Positions 10,383 to 22,089 of a DNA stretch of 64,000 nt are shown in pieces. Positions within the stretch are counted from its first letter, which is position 1. Every line of letters begins with the position of its first letter. The notes below the pieces were generated by a model. It was given only the letters and a program-made list of their open reading frames with translations, did not search any database and was not told the origin of the DNA. A program made the translations under genes and the position numbers. Origin of the DNA: Mansonella perstans (lineage: Eukaryota > Nematoda > Chromadorea > Rhabditida > Onchocercidae). The stretch spans positions 1-64,000 of the forward strand of contig JBAMDO010000122.1 of the NCBI GenBank assembly GCA_037074765.1. Reading direction: 5' to 3'.

Positions 10383-13300
10383 AGAAGCAATGCTCTAGTC
10401 ATATTCTAAAATCTACATTTTCTTAAGACATCTCGAATAAACATTTTAAATTTAAAAAATGTGATGGCCGTGCATAGAAGAATAAGGGATAGGACTGGTT
10501 TAGAGAGAGGAAAATAGTTAACGAAATTGTGGAGTATTTACAACTAGAGAAGAGGGCCAATGCAACGATGGTGTAATTTACGTTAGAAGGTAGAATAAAA
10601 ATAACTATGCGAGTGATGTTTGCCTTAAATGAGGAACAGGTTGCAGTGAGGTAGGGTAAACTTATCGCATTTTTTGCTCTATGTGTTACTAGAAAAAAGA
10701 TAAGATGTAATAGTACATTATATTATGAGACTGCCAGAGTGTTATAACGATAACATGTGACAAAATTGCGTTGCTAACTGCTGTTATTATTGTTATAATG
10801 ATGTTGCGGCTTTATTGATGTGAAGCCGGAAACGAATTTATTGAATCAAAATTAACATTGTTTAACGTGAGGTTATTTAATGTTTATCATACTGATTCGT
10901 CTGTCCTTTACTAGTGGAATAGTAGTAATTCCTGATCGGTGATCCGGAGGTACTTAGTAGAAAAACAGGCAAAGAATGCTTCCTACCTTTTTTAAAGTTA
11001 TTTTGATTCATTTGTCAACGATAATGATTTACTCGTATTATGCTGTCGCACTGTAAGTACTGAATGTCACCGCACTGTTAGGCTTGTATTTTCCGTTCTG
11101 CCTAGCAGGATCTTACTATTCTTTCTTTCTTTTCGCTCGTAATTTAAAACGAAGAATCGATTGGTAACAAGAGCTATGAAGAATAGTATTAGCTCAGGAT
11201 AATGCAATTTCTGAGGAGCATGAAAACTTAAATGCCACACTTGGGAATAAGAAATTGAATTTTCTGCTAAAAATATTTTTCTATGCGTAACACTATTCAA
11301 ATTAACTAATACTTTAAAAGTTTTGATCAGAATTACTTTCAAATTAGCTGAATTTTTGAATCTTGTGGTTTATTCTACAAATGAAAAGAACAAAGTGGTT
11401 CCAAGTGAAGAGAGCTTGGGAACCACTACGATGAATCCTCCAGGATTAACTTTCCAGTACTTTCCATCTGTATGAAATGCTAATTGCTTAATTCCTGAAC
11501 GACAATTACAATAGTCAAACTTGTTGCTTATTGCTTTATGCTCTACCGCCTGATTTCATTAGTTGAAAGCTATCCCATAAACTAGTCATAAATTATGACT
11601 TCAGCTGCTTGCATCTTTCGTTTCGTTAATTTGTTACGCTTCACTATTTCACCAAAAGCATTCCTTTTATTTTTTAGCTATCCTATCTTTATTAATCATT
11701 TAATACGATTAAGCCTTCAATTCCTAAATACCTTTGCTTCTTTTTTTCCTGATCCCTTCATTCCTCTTAATTTTAGTATCAGAGTAGTTCCGATCAAAAT
11801 CCTATTTAATTACATTGCGCAGTTAACATTTTCTAATTCAAAACATTCAACAGTTGTTTTTTTTTCGTTTTTTTTTAGTCGTAATTGAGTTTAAAGTAAG
11901 AAAAAGTGTGGAAAAAAAACAAAGCAATGAGAAAGTGGGTAGATTATCATACTTTCATACACTGTCTTTGTGAACAAAATAAATGTAAAAGTTAAAAGAT
12001 TACTGAAAAGCAAATTGATAATTGGAAGAGACAATGCCAAAAACTAAAAACAGTGCCAAAAGTGCCAAAAACAGTGTCAACAGTAGCAATTGCATAGAGT
12101 GAAACAGGTTTGAAGATAGTACAATTGACAGTATTGTTAAAACTATTTGATTTAAATTAGAGAATGAATGAGGAGAGGAGAACACATTTTTGTTCATTTT
12201 CTTTTTTGTCTCAAAAATTTAAAAATTTACCAAGGATCAAACTGAATAGTTTCATCCGTCGGTTAAATACTTCAATCATAAAATTTTCGCGATGGCATTA
12301 ATTAATTTGTTATTTCTTAACTCATCGCCTAAATGCAACCGCTTCGAGTTCTATATTATATTGTCTTATGCCACATACTGTGCACTCTCAGCACTTTAGC
12401 ATGAAAGATCTGATCCAATCAAAGAGCACATTAATGACAAGATGACAATTGCGATAGAAACGGTAACAAATGACAATGATTTATTTACTGTTACTTTTAA
12501 TAGAATTTATTTAAGTTTTTAAATTGACTAGTTTTTTTTTTTTTATTTTATCAATATGCATTTAGCACGGGAAGAATTTACAACATCCTTAATATCTCTG
12601 TGTCTTGAAAATGCTATCTTTCTTGCACATATGAGTAATTATATTTCTTAACATTTTATTACTTGTGACAAAGTGCTTAGATTACTTTAATTTTAATGCT
12701 TCAAGAATCGAAAATTTGTTCATAACAGCTAAAGCTTTTCACTCTTCAGCATTTTTTCTTCCAAACATTGTACAAAGAAAGTAATTTATCTGGAATCTAT
12801 TAATGAGGTTTTAGAAGATGATAAAGCAATTATGGCCACATTTCGTTGATCATTTTAACTTATCTATCATTCACCGTGTTCATTTTAGGCATACAAAATG
12901 GTTTTCTTGAATACACAGAACATGGGAGTTGTCGCAGAGAGTAGTTATTGCTATCGCATTGATGATCATGCAAGTATAAAAAGTGCACAAGAAAAAGACT
13001 GCTAAAAAGGAGTGTTTTTTGATAATTTTAAGTTGAGGATACTTAATTTTAACCAAATGTATTATGAAAAGATGGGCTATGTTTTTCAAGAATTCCAAAT
13101 GAAGAAATAACAGAGTGGAAATAATTGATCGTTTGCTATTTTAATCTTTCATGAATTTACGGAGTACTGAAAGCATCAAATTACCTTAACGAAATGTATG
13201 TGCGCTTTAAACAACAGGTGGTTTGCATGGTTACATCTAAATTACAGTATGAAGATATCTTGATGCGAACCTTCATATAGCCGTGGCTTGGTTTCGCTAA

Positions 13301-13430
13301 CGAAAATTTGAAGAATTTCACCTACGTTGAAACCTACTCAGTGAATTTTTTTAAGTGAAATATAGCATGCGATGACTGTCATCAAAACTTTTAACTCTAG
13401 AGATTCTGCTTGAACCTAGCGAATTTGGAT
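10383..13430. other. Intergenic, nothing recognised
   Basis: There are no exons I can support on either strand. The longest open frames (for example about 11595-11888) are of biased composition and lack splice context or family signature. Confidence 0.4.
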
Positions 13431-13960
13431 GGTAACATGAGGCTGTAGGTTTTGATTGGAATGTCCTTCTCCTAAATAGATGGCCTTGCAGGGCTAATCG
13501 AGCTCCATCTGTCGGGTTTGGAGTAAAAACTATCTTTCTCCTAGATGTTGCCCGAAGGTTAACGACTCATTCTATACACGAACACTTTTTGTCCGTCCTT
13601 CGGTTTGGAACTTGCCTGGCACTAGAGGCCTTGCCAAAAGCATGCATCACTGCCGTCATACCTCACAAGCTCACGAGGGGTGCATAAGCTTTTCCGAAGA
13701 TAAAGGAAGGATCTGTAAAATGAATAAGTGAAAAGAAATTAAGCAACCGACCAATTGCCATTGATGCAAGCCAACCTATGAGGGGAACATATTTGTTGCA
13801 TGACGTTTTATTCGATTTGTAGATCTTTCTTTAGTTTTTTCCAGTCTTTTCAAGGCAGGCATTGATTTTTGCGCTTGATCATTAACCTGGGCTTCAAAGT
13901 TTGGGGCATATGGTTGGGTTTCGTTGATCTTTCCGTGCTATTTTACACAAAAATCCACTT
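13430..13960. other. GC-richer patch of unknown origin
   Basis: This half kilobase is visibly richer in G and C than its surroundings. It holds long frames without an ATG: about 70 open codons on the minus strand in 13360-13570, about 50 codons on the minus strand in 13776-13945, and about 65 on the plus strand in 13485-13690. I do not recognise a protein in any of them. It could be a decayed mobile element, a transferred fragment or a lone exon. Confidence 0.3.
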
Positions 13961-15146
13961 TTTAAAGTCGTTTAAGGATTTCAATATTATATTATTATGG
14001 CTCTTCAGTTTGTTTTTCCATAACTCAGCAGGAAAGTGGTTTTGTTGATGTTTTCTTAATTGATAACCTCTATCTCAATAACAGTATATAATCAACTCAA
14101 GAAGGCATTTAACATATGAAATGACTCTTCATCGATACTGTTGCAATTAACAGTCCAATATCAACGAATAATTATGTGCTTCAGACAGTACTTGTCACGC
14201 TTATTCTTACTAAATACCATGGAAAGGAAGCGAAGATATTTTCAGATTCGCGCTGTAAACAGTTATTTTGTATGAGTGATCGACGATATAATCTAATAAG
14301 ATGATCTGATCGATCAGATAGCATGTACCAATGTTTAATGTATTAGATATGAAATGGCCTTATATATAAATGTAGAAAGAGTCTTCTAATTTGCACTTAC
14401 ATTCCTTTATGCCATTTTTTGAATCATTTTTAAACAGATATCACTTTTGGATCGTTTGATGTAATTGAAAGATTAAATTAAGTTGATCATCTATACGAGC
14501 TTTGCTCCCTTTAATTAGCTTTAACTTGTTCTGTCTTATAAAAGATCGTGGATAGTTCCTTTCAAAAGTCTTGAAAGTTTTTGGTCATTTATTGTTTTCG
14601 GCAAGGATCAAATACACCATCCAGTTCATCTCATTCTTTGCTTTCGGATATATCTTCCAAAATTTACTGATTTTTTTATCGAATTTGCTATTTAATAATA
14701 ATCAATTATTCATTTATTGAATTTCCAATCGACTTTAATCTTTCTCAGTTTTATACTCCAACAGTTTAAAAAAACAAACCTAAACTTTTTTAAATTATTA
14801 GCAATCATAAAAAAGTATCATTAGAGTCATCAGATATTCAAGGTCAAGTGAAAAATTCAAATATTCAGCTATCATCTTCATGATACGTGCAGCGCATTCC
14901 TGACTAGTTATGGTTGTGCAAATGTTTTAATTCCATTTACGAATTTCAACATATTGGTTGAACACCTGAAGATTTTGTTGATAATATCTTTTAATAATTG
15001 AAATAATTTTTCAACGATTTGCTTCGTTAATTGTGAAGACATATTTCATTTGAACATTTCGTATATTTCAAGTATTGCCTAAAACACATAAGAAACGATT
15101 CCAACCCTAAATTTCGTCCATTATTTTCAGTTTTTGATTTTAAATT

Positions 15147-17144
15147 ATGGCAGACACGAATTTTGATGGACTATCCGTACATCGAGTCACGGAAACCGAT
15201 TTTGATTGCATCAAAAAATTTTTGCTAACTGATTTCTTATACAATGAATCGCTAAATAGATCGATCGGTCTAGATGTTGAGGACTCGGATGACCTGTTTA
15301 ATGGTTAGTTTATCGAATATATTTCCTATGAATAATAAGAATAATATTGCTTGCTTATTGATATTCGAAAGTTGTCAAATTATGAGCTCTCCAAGTTGTT
15401 TTTGAATTCGATACGAGCAGATAGCTTTTTTTCTTTAATTTACAAATGGTTCTGAATTAAACGTCATACTAACTTATGCAAAGCTTTTTAAAGATTTGAT
15501 AAATGATGGGATTGCCTCATCGTTATCTTACGTACTACGAAAACCTGATGGCGGGATTGCTGCACTTAGATTGGCTTCAATATTGGATCGACCGAAAGAA
15601 GACCATGAGGTATATACTTATCAGCTCACCCACTTTTTCCTTAATTTTTCCTTTGCTGTTTTATTTATTTACTAGGAAATGATTATGATTCGCATGCATT
15701 TACGATGCACTGGATATTTGTTGGAAATATTTTGACAGTTATAAGAAAAAAAAATTTGAAATGAGTGACTTACGTACTTTTCGATAATTCCACGAAAAAG
15801 TTGGATTTGGAAATAAATCCAATTATTGTAACAGCTAGTTATAGTTTTATTACTGTGCAGATACGAATTATAATAAAACGACGTGCAAAATAAATTCAGT
15901 TATTGTAATAGAACGACGAACGAAATATGTAAGTATTAATATAACGAATCAAAAATTAGGATTGAGGAGGAATACGAAAGGCTGAACTAAGGCAAAACAT
16001 ATTAGGAATAAAGGAAAGTGATATTTCTGTGAAATTAACAATGATTTAGGCACAATTGGAGAACTTCTATGGGGGTATAAATTGTTTATAATGAATTAAC
16101 GAATTAGATCACTGACAGTTACAGTTAATTTACGGTACTTATAAGATTTTACAAAATTAGAGGACTATTAACCAACCTTGTTTACGTTAAGAGGCCCAAA
16201 GATATGATTTTGCAGAAACAAACTAATAAATCTCGCCGTGACAAATTTCCATAAATTATTCAGCTGTTAAAATTTATAGTAAATACCTTGAAACTTTAAA
16301 AACAAGAAGTATGACATCTTGCAATTAATCATGCCTCATAATTATGGCACAATATGATCTGGTTTTTGCCAAAATTTTGCAATACAGTTATTTTGGTTTT
16401 CTCATACAGCATATTAAATCATTAATGAAGGAAGAGCTTTTTAGCACAACGATGCGTCAGTTAAGAATAGAAGTACAGCGAGTGATAATAATAAGACATC
16501 TAAGGAAGCAAGTCGATTTTGTCCAAAGGCGCAAATGATAATGGATATTCTTCGGGAAATGGAAAGCAAGGCTTGTAGATTTGTGTATTTTTGTACTGTA
16601 TGGAATATTCTTTTTTTACGCTAAACATGATATAAAAATGCGATGTTTGCAGATGTGGATTCTCATTAATCCACAACTAAAACGCCTACTCCTATGGTCC
16701 ATAATCTCAGTGCACAAAGATTACACTAGACGAGGGCTTGCTGAAAAGTTGGTTTGTTATAAGCTGGATGAGGCCAAACAAATGGGTTGTCAGGGTTGCG
16801 TTGCAGAAGCATCCTCATTCAAATCGCAATTAGTATTTTTTCATTTATGCTTACAAATGAAGACAAAAATTGACCACCTTATTTTCTGTAAATGGAGTTT
16901 CAGTTAATACTTCTCCCGATTTGCTTTTTATAATTTTTAACTCTTTAAGATTTAGTCGAGCAATTCCAAAACCTCTCAAATCTCTAGAATAAGTAATACT
17001 AGTTTGCAGCTATTCAAAAAGATTGGTTACGAGACCATTCACGAGATGAAATTAGATGAATGGCTCAATGATAAAGGACAACAGATCTTCCAGTGTGATG
17101 ACAAAACCACTTCTATACAGCTTGTTTTCAAGCCGTTGCTATAA
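15147..17144 (+). CDS. GNAT-family N-acetyltransferase (arylalkylamine-type)
   Basis: Five exons join in phase to 241 residues: 15147-15303, 15494-15609, 16445-16582, 16653-16832 and 17010-17144 (TAA). The product has a GNAT fold that transfers acetyl from acetyl-CoA to an amine. Motif A lies at about residues 156-167, where SVHKDYTRRGLA gives the R-x-x-G-x-A pyrophosphate loop after a beta strand. The conserved C-terminal LFKKIGYE strand-helix follows in the last exon. Overall layout resembles the animal AANAT-like family that modifies biogenic amines in nematodes; the substrate is inference. The least certain junction is exon 3-4, where the donor gtgtat is weak. A ttttcag at 15124-15130, 16 nt before the ATG, may be the SL trans-splice site. 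Intron 2 (835 nt) holds a dispersed repeat. Confidence 0.8.
16255..16405. repeat. Dispersed repeat, copy 1
   Basis: This stretch is similar to 44130-44270 in the same orientation. Shared blocks include agctgttaaaa, cttgaaactttaaaaa, ggcac/agcac followed by a(a/g)tatgat, and gccaaaat. It lies just upstream of the third GNAT exon. It probably belongs to an old non-autonomous element family. Confidence 0.55.
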
Positions 17145-17679
17145 ACGATTTCTGTATCATATTTTGTACAATTTTAACTCTATTAAATGCTCTGCTCGTT
17201 AAAATAATTTAGCAGGCAAATCTCTTAATTTAACAAGTAAATGTTTTAAAAGTTTAGTTTTTTCCCGCTTTTCTATCATTTATTTGTGTCATTAGTTAAA
17301 CGACGGTAAGTATTGGAATGCCAAGTAATATTATTTTACACACATATTGACGCATTATATCTTTTGCATGCTTTTTTCCTTATTTCATTCGTAAATATTT
17401 TATTGTCCGTTTATTTTCCCATGCTTTTTCAATCATTTACTTATATTGATTGCAAATATTTTATTATTGATTCATTTTTTCATGTCTTTTTAATTATTTT
17501 ATTTATACATATTTCTTTATTAATTTACTTTTAGATACCTCTTAATTATATTTGTAAATGTTATGCAATATTTCTGCGATGAATCAATCATCAGAGAATA
17601 CTGTAGAGAAGATGGGCTTTAGTGCGGTGATGACGGCGAGTACTGGAAACAGATTTTAATTTACTTATGTTAACCGGTT

Positions 17680-18065
17680 TCATCAAGGATATCAGTTATT
17701 CTTGGCAAAGCTGTTTCTTTTAAGTAGAAAATCAAGCAGTTCAATTTTTGGATTGCTGGGATAGCTTGGGGAGTGAACAATAGCATTAAAGCTACTCCAT
17801 TCCTTCCTGTGTCTGGATCTCTACTGAAAGTGGGCATGGATTATTGAGGGAGATTGAAATTCGAATAAGGAATTGCCTTCGGTGATTTTTTAACTTTTTG
17901 TACATTTGCAATTGCAAGATTTTTTCGTCGAGGAATCGAACTTTAGTTTCCTACAATTGAAGTCGTTCCTTTCTTATCGAACTTGGTTCCGGAGACGTGA
18001 TATCTAATGCCTTTACTTCGTGCAGGAGGCTTTCCAGTCTCTCCTTTACAGATCGACAAGAATTT
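17680..18065 (-). pseudogene. BEL/Pao-type retrotransposon gag remnant
   Basis: Read on the minus strand from about 18065 downwards, an open stretch rich in charged and leucine residues starts RSVKERLESLLHEV. It meets one in-frame TAG near 17950 and continues to about 17880. Further on, pieces in two frames resemble the DUF1759 gag region of BEL/Pao elements: MPTFSRDP, then SSFNAIVHS, then AIPAIQKLNCLI. At least two frameshifts and several stops break it. Upstream (about 18080-18160) the minus strand reads tttttggtaactgaggtga, like the LTR-to-leader junction of such elements. No RT, integrase or second LTR was recognised, so this is a fragment. Confidence 0.6.
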
Positions 18066-18159
18066 CAAAGGATATTTTTTATAGTTTTTTGTTATGGTTA
18101 ATTTCGGCCTCATTTCACCTCAGTTACCAAAAATTTATTGTCGTGAAAAGGTTAGTTTA

Positions 18160-18260
18160 GAAAAAAAATTGTTGATAGGAGTGACTTACGTACTCGTCGA
18201 CGATTTCCCCAATTGGACTTGGAATTTTATTTGTAGTTAATTTCCATGTTAATTTCTCCT
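18160..18260. repeat. Probable LTR-end fragment, shared with 15750-15810
   Basis: gagtgacttacgtact followed by a tcga-rich stretch and ttggacttgga recurs in diverged form at about 15752-15805. A shorter piece, gacgtactcgtccggagtga, occurs at about 21755-21775. Position next to the gag remnant suggests retrotransposon LTR origin (inference). Confidence 0.4.
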
Positions 18261-18299
18261 TATCTGTAAAAGCAATCTTTTTTTAAAACTCACAAAGTT

Positions 18300-20030
18300 A
18301 TTGTGCGTCAGTGGCAGTAATGGAGTAAATTGATAAGGATATTTCAGCAAGAGAAGCTTTATTGCAAAGATTGTTTCAGTGAGCTGGTAATTTTGCTGTA
18401 TCTGGAATTGAAGTAGTACAACATTAAAAAGCATATGTGTAGTGAAGTTGATTTAATTGCAGCTACAAAGAATAAGTTAATTTTTTGGAACGAAAATACC
18501 AACATCCAATATTCAACGTCAGTTTATTGGCAATGCTTCTAAGTAATTTTTGAGTTAAATGATTTGAGCTTTCTTCAAAAAAGTGGTTTATCTATATAAA
18601 ACGTCCTATAAAAATAAAAACTTCCAACTAATAGAAAAGCTAAATTGACAATATTTTGCAAAACCTATAAAATTGAACAGTTCTATCTATAAAAACATAA
18701 GAATCAATAAAAATAGAATAATAAGCCAAACGATGGCATTTTTATTCATAAATCTTATTACTCTAACAAAATAATAATGAACACAAGATTATTTGATTGG
18801 CCAAATAATTTTATAACACAATCATTTCGATTCTTCTAACAGAGTACATTTGTCATCAATAATACTAGTTAGGAGGAGATGTCAAAAAAGTTTATAGCAC
18901 ATTGAAAGATAGTAGCAACAAGGCAACTGCGCCATCAGTGCAATGAGCGCTATTAGTTTGAATATGTCAAATGAAATGAATAAATTCAAATGGAAGCTGC
19001 AATAGTGACCATTATCATTTTTACATATGAAAACTCTGCAACAAATAATATGTAAAAATGGAAAACTCCAAAATGCAACAAATAATCGTTGACATTTTGT
19101 GGTGCCATTTCTTTTATATTATTTTTATTTTTCGGGTATACGCAAAGATAGCTAAAGCAATCGAAGCGATTATTCTACTGATCAGTACTAGCAATATCAT
19201 TATTTAAATAATTTAGATATAGTCTAGCAAGATAATTTGACCGATTAAATCATAGCCAATCTCTGATAGCTTTCTTATCCTACGCAGTGTTTTGCCACTC
19301 ATATAAGTGTTACTTCAGGATATGAAAGAAAAGAGAATATTGAAATGAAGAAACGATGAAACGAAAGGAAAACTTTTTCGCTTCAGAATTCATTAACAGA
19401 CAGAATTCGTTTCCTGAAGCGATTTCCACTTCTGATAACAAATATCTCTAGTGAAAGTGAAAAAGCCATTTTAAGAATTTCTACGAAACAATGACCTTCA
19501 ATCCCATTTTACACTCATCTCCAATCCCTTCTCTGACTATTAGTTTCAATAACTTTTCTTCGCTGTTACGGTATCTTTACATCACAATAGAGAAAGGTAG
19601 AAAAACTCTTTAAAAATAACAAAGCATCATAGAAATCGTTTTATATAAATTTATGAATACTTCACTTCCTCTTTTGTGATGTAAAGAAAAAAGATTGCCT
19701 GCTTGGCTCCAAGTTTGAGGTTTTACGTCAATTCCAGGGCTTATAAAGTCTCAATCAAAACGCAGAAGCAAATCATATTCCTCCATACATACAAACGGAA
19801 ATGAAGATAGTATGATTTACCTTCGATACTGGACTGCCTGATTTCAACATGGCTGTATGATACCATAATCATTACTGACATAAGCTTATTTTGACAAGAA
19901 CGATACTTGACGTAAAAAGAAATTTTTCTTCTTCCTCATTATTCATCATACTAATAGTAACGATTACATTATTGAAGTTTTTACATATTAGTATTCATGT
20001 TAAATTAATATAATTTCCTGTGTTTTTATA
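18300..20030. other. Intergenic, nothing recognised
   Basis: AT-rich sequence with no supported exons, RNAs or repeats. Confidence 0.4.
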
Positions 20031-20037
20031 AATTTAG

Positions 20038-20290
20038 CATCAATAATACACAATGATGCAATTTCGATTTGCAAAAATTGCTCTTATTGGTGTGAAAAGA
20101 GGAAATATCCACGACCTGAAGCAATGCGCGTAAGTTACTTGCGCTCAGACGGTTCAGACCAATTGTCATTATCTTACCCCTCCACTGTAACCATCAAATG
20201 ATTGGTAATTTTCTTCACTTCTTTAGCCAACATGCTTCAAAGGTAAAAAAATGAAGCCCCACTGTCTCAATGATAAGACTTTCATCTTCT
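20038..20290 (+). CDS. Possible Cys-rich peptide exon pair
   Basis: An exon-like segment 20038-20129 sits between acceptor aatttag and donor gtaagtt and encodes a stretch containing CKNCSYWCEKRKYPRPEAMR. A second one starts at 20227 after cttctttag, in matching phase, and continues PTCFKGKKMKPHCLND. Five cysteines in about 45 residues suggest a small disulfide-rich secreted peptide. No signal-peptide exon was found upstream and the 3' end is not defined. The family is unrecognised, and chance juxtaposition of splice-like signals is possible. Confidence 0.3.
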
Positions 20291-21883
20291 CTGATTTTTT
20301 TCTACTAGATTACTTGCGCCAATGAACAAATCACACAGGACGGATTCCCTTCATAGAAAAGAGACATTTTGAAATGGTTTCTTTCACAATCATACGCTAT
20401 CCGATAACAAGATTTTTTTCTGCTCAGATTCTGTATCCGAAAAGTCTATACAAGTCACGGTAATGAACAGGTACTGAGGTATCAATTGAAAGATCTGTTC
20501 CGGTAAACAAAATACCCCGAAATTTCGTAAAAAAAAAAATTTTCAAGTGCGCTTTGGTGGTACATTAGATAGAAATTTCTTATTTCTAAATGCATGAAAA
20601 CGGTATTCAAATTTTGCAGCATGTTTAGAATTGTTTCTTTACCTATTTCTTTATTCACAAAGAATTGTAGAACTGGTCTATCATTTAAGTCCAATTTAAA
20701 TTAAAGGAAAAACACCAAAAAGTTATGGAATTTATAGACTAATTAACGACTCAATATTTGCGCCACAAATGGCTTCTAATAAATCCCGAAGCTAACTTTA
20801 CAAAAGCAAATTTTAATTTACGGTGCCTTAATTATCGAAGAACTTTCTTGAAGCACAGAGTAAGCGATGGATGTGCTGTGAAAAATTAATGCTGTGCAAG
20901 AACAATGCAGAACATTTCAATCGCTTTGCTTAAAAAGAATGAAGATGCTTATTTAGAGATAATTTTTCACGTTTACATTTTACTTTAATGCAATTAAAGT
21001 TATGCAGCACAATATTTATCTGTATCAGTGGCTATTTTATTTAAAAGATATTTTATGTAAACTAGATTCTTTATCTCAGAAGATTTTTACTGTGACAGAT
21101 TTCGTTGACTGAAATACTTTATTATTTGTTCAAAATCTATGCCTAAATAAAATGCATAAAACGATAAATAACGAAGTCTTCAAATTTACACAAACCGCTA
21201 TGGTCGATTTGTATGTATAACAAATTCAATAGTTAATTTTCAATATTTATTTACTCATATTCACATCCTTTCTGCATCATCAGTTTGTTCATTGTACTTG
21301 ACTTATCAATACTGAGATCAAACTTTTCAGAAGTGATATTTCTTTGTTGAAAGAAAAAACAAAATTAAGATATACCTCTCACATTTTTAGAATCATTTTT
21401 TGGGAAATCCGAAACATTTAGAATCATCTGTTGGGAAGCCGGAAATATTTTTATAGTATAGAAATTTATCAATGTTATAGTTCAATTCGCATTTTAAAAA
21501 TTTCATCGTGTTATCTTAACAAAAAATTTTGCAATAATTTTCATTGCATAGCGATAATTATTTTTTGTATTATTTCTTCATGGTGTCTAACTCATCTTCG
21601 CAAATTTAATTCACATACTCGATTTGCTGGATATAATCAGCTGGGTCACCATTTTGTATCGACAAAGGTAACTGAGGTTAAATTATTGTCTGAGAGCTGT
21701 TTGGGATGACGCTTTTAGTTTTCTTAATTCATATCGCTTTGGCTTAGGAATTGACGTACTCGTCCGGAGTGATTCCTTGTTTCCAGATGAGTTATAGCTT
21801 TCCTAGCTTTCCCATCATCACTAATCAAATTTAAAATACCATTTTCATCAACCATTTCCGCATATTTGTCTTCTTTTCTTACG

Positions 21884-22084
21884 TATCTTGATATCCTTGC
21901 TTGATATATTCAAGCTATTCTTTTTTCGTTGGTTCGAGCTTATCGATGTGTATTCGGTCGCTTCATTGTTTTTTCCAATAATTCCTATATTGGCCTCATG
22001 TTGTTTTTGTTCTATCAACAATTGTTGATCTAACACTTTAAAATCCATTTCTTTGACTTCATCGAGCTTTTCTAGTCTTTTCAT
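21884..22084 (-). CDS. Unrecognised coiled-coil-like coding segment
   Basis: On the minus strand, ATG at 22082-22084 opens a frame starting MKRLEKLDEVKEMDFKVLDQ, rich in K, E, Q and L, up to a possible donor gtaagaaa at about 21884. The same frame upstream of the ATG is also protein-like but has an in-frame TGA just before it. A further minus-strand frame continues around 21730-21870. The composition resembles the N-terminal region of retrotransposon gag proteins, and an LTR-like piece lies at 21755-21775, so a decayed element is as likely as a host gene. Confidence 0.25.
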
Positions 22085-22089
22085 TGCCG

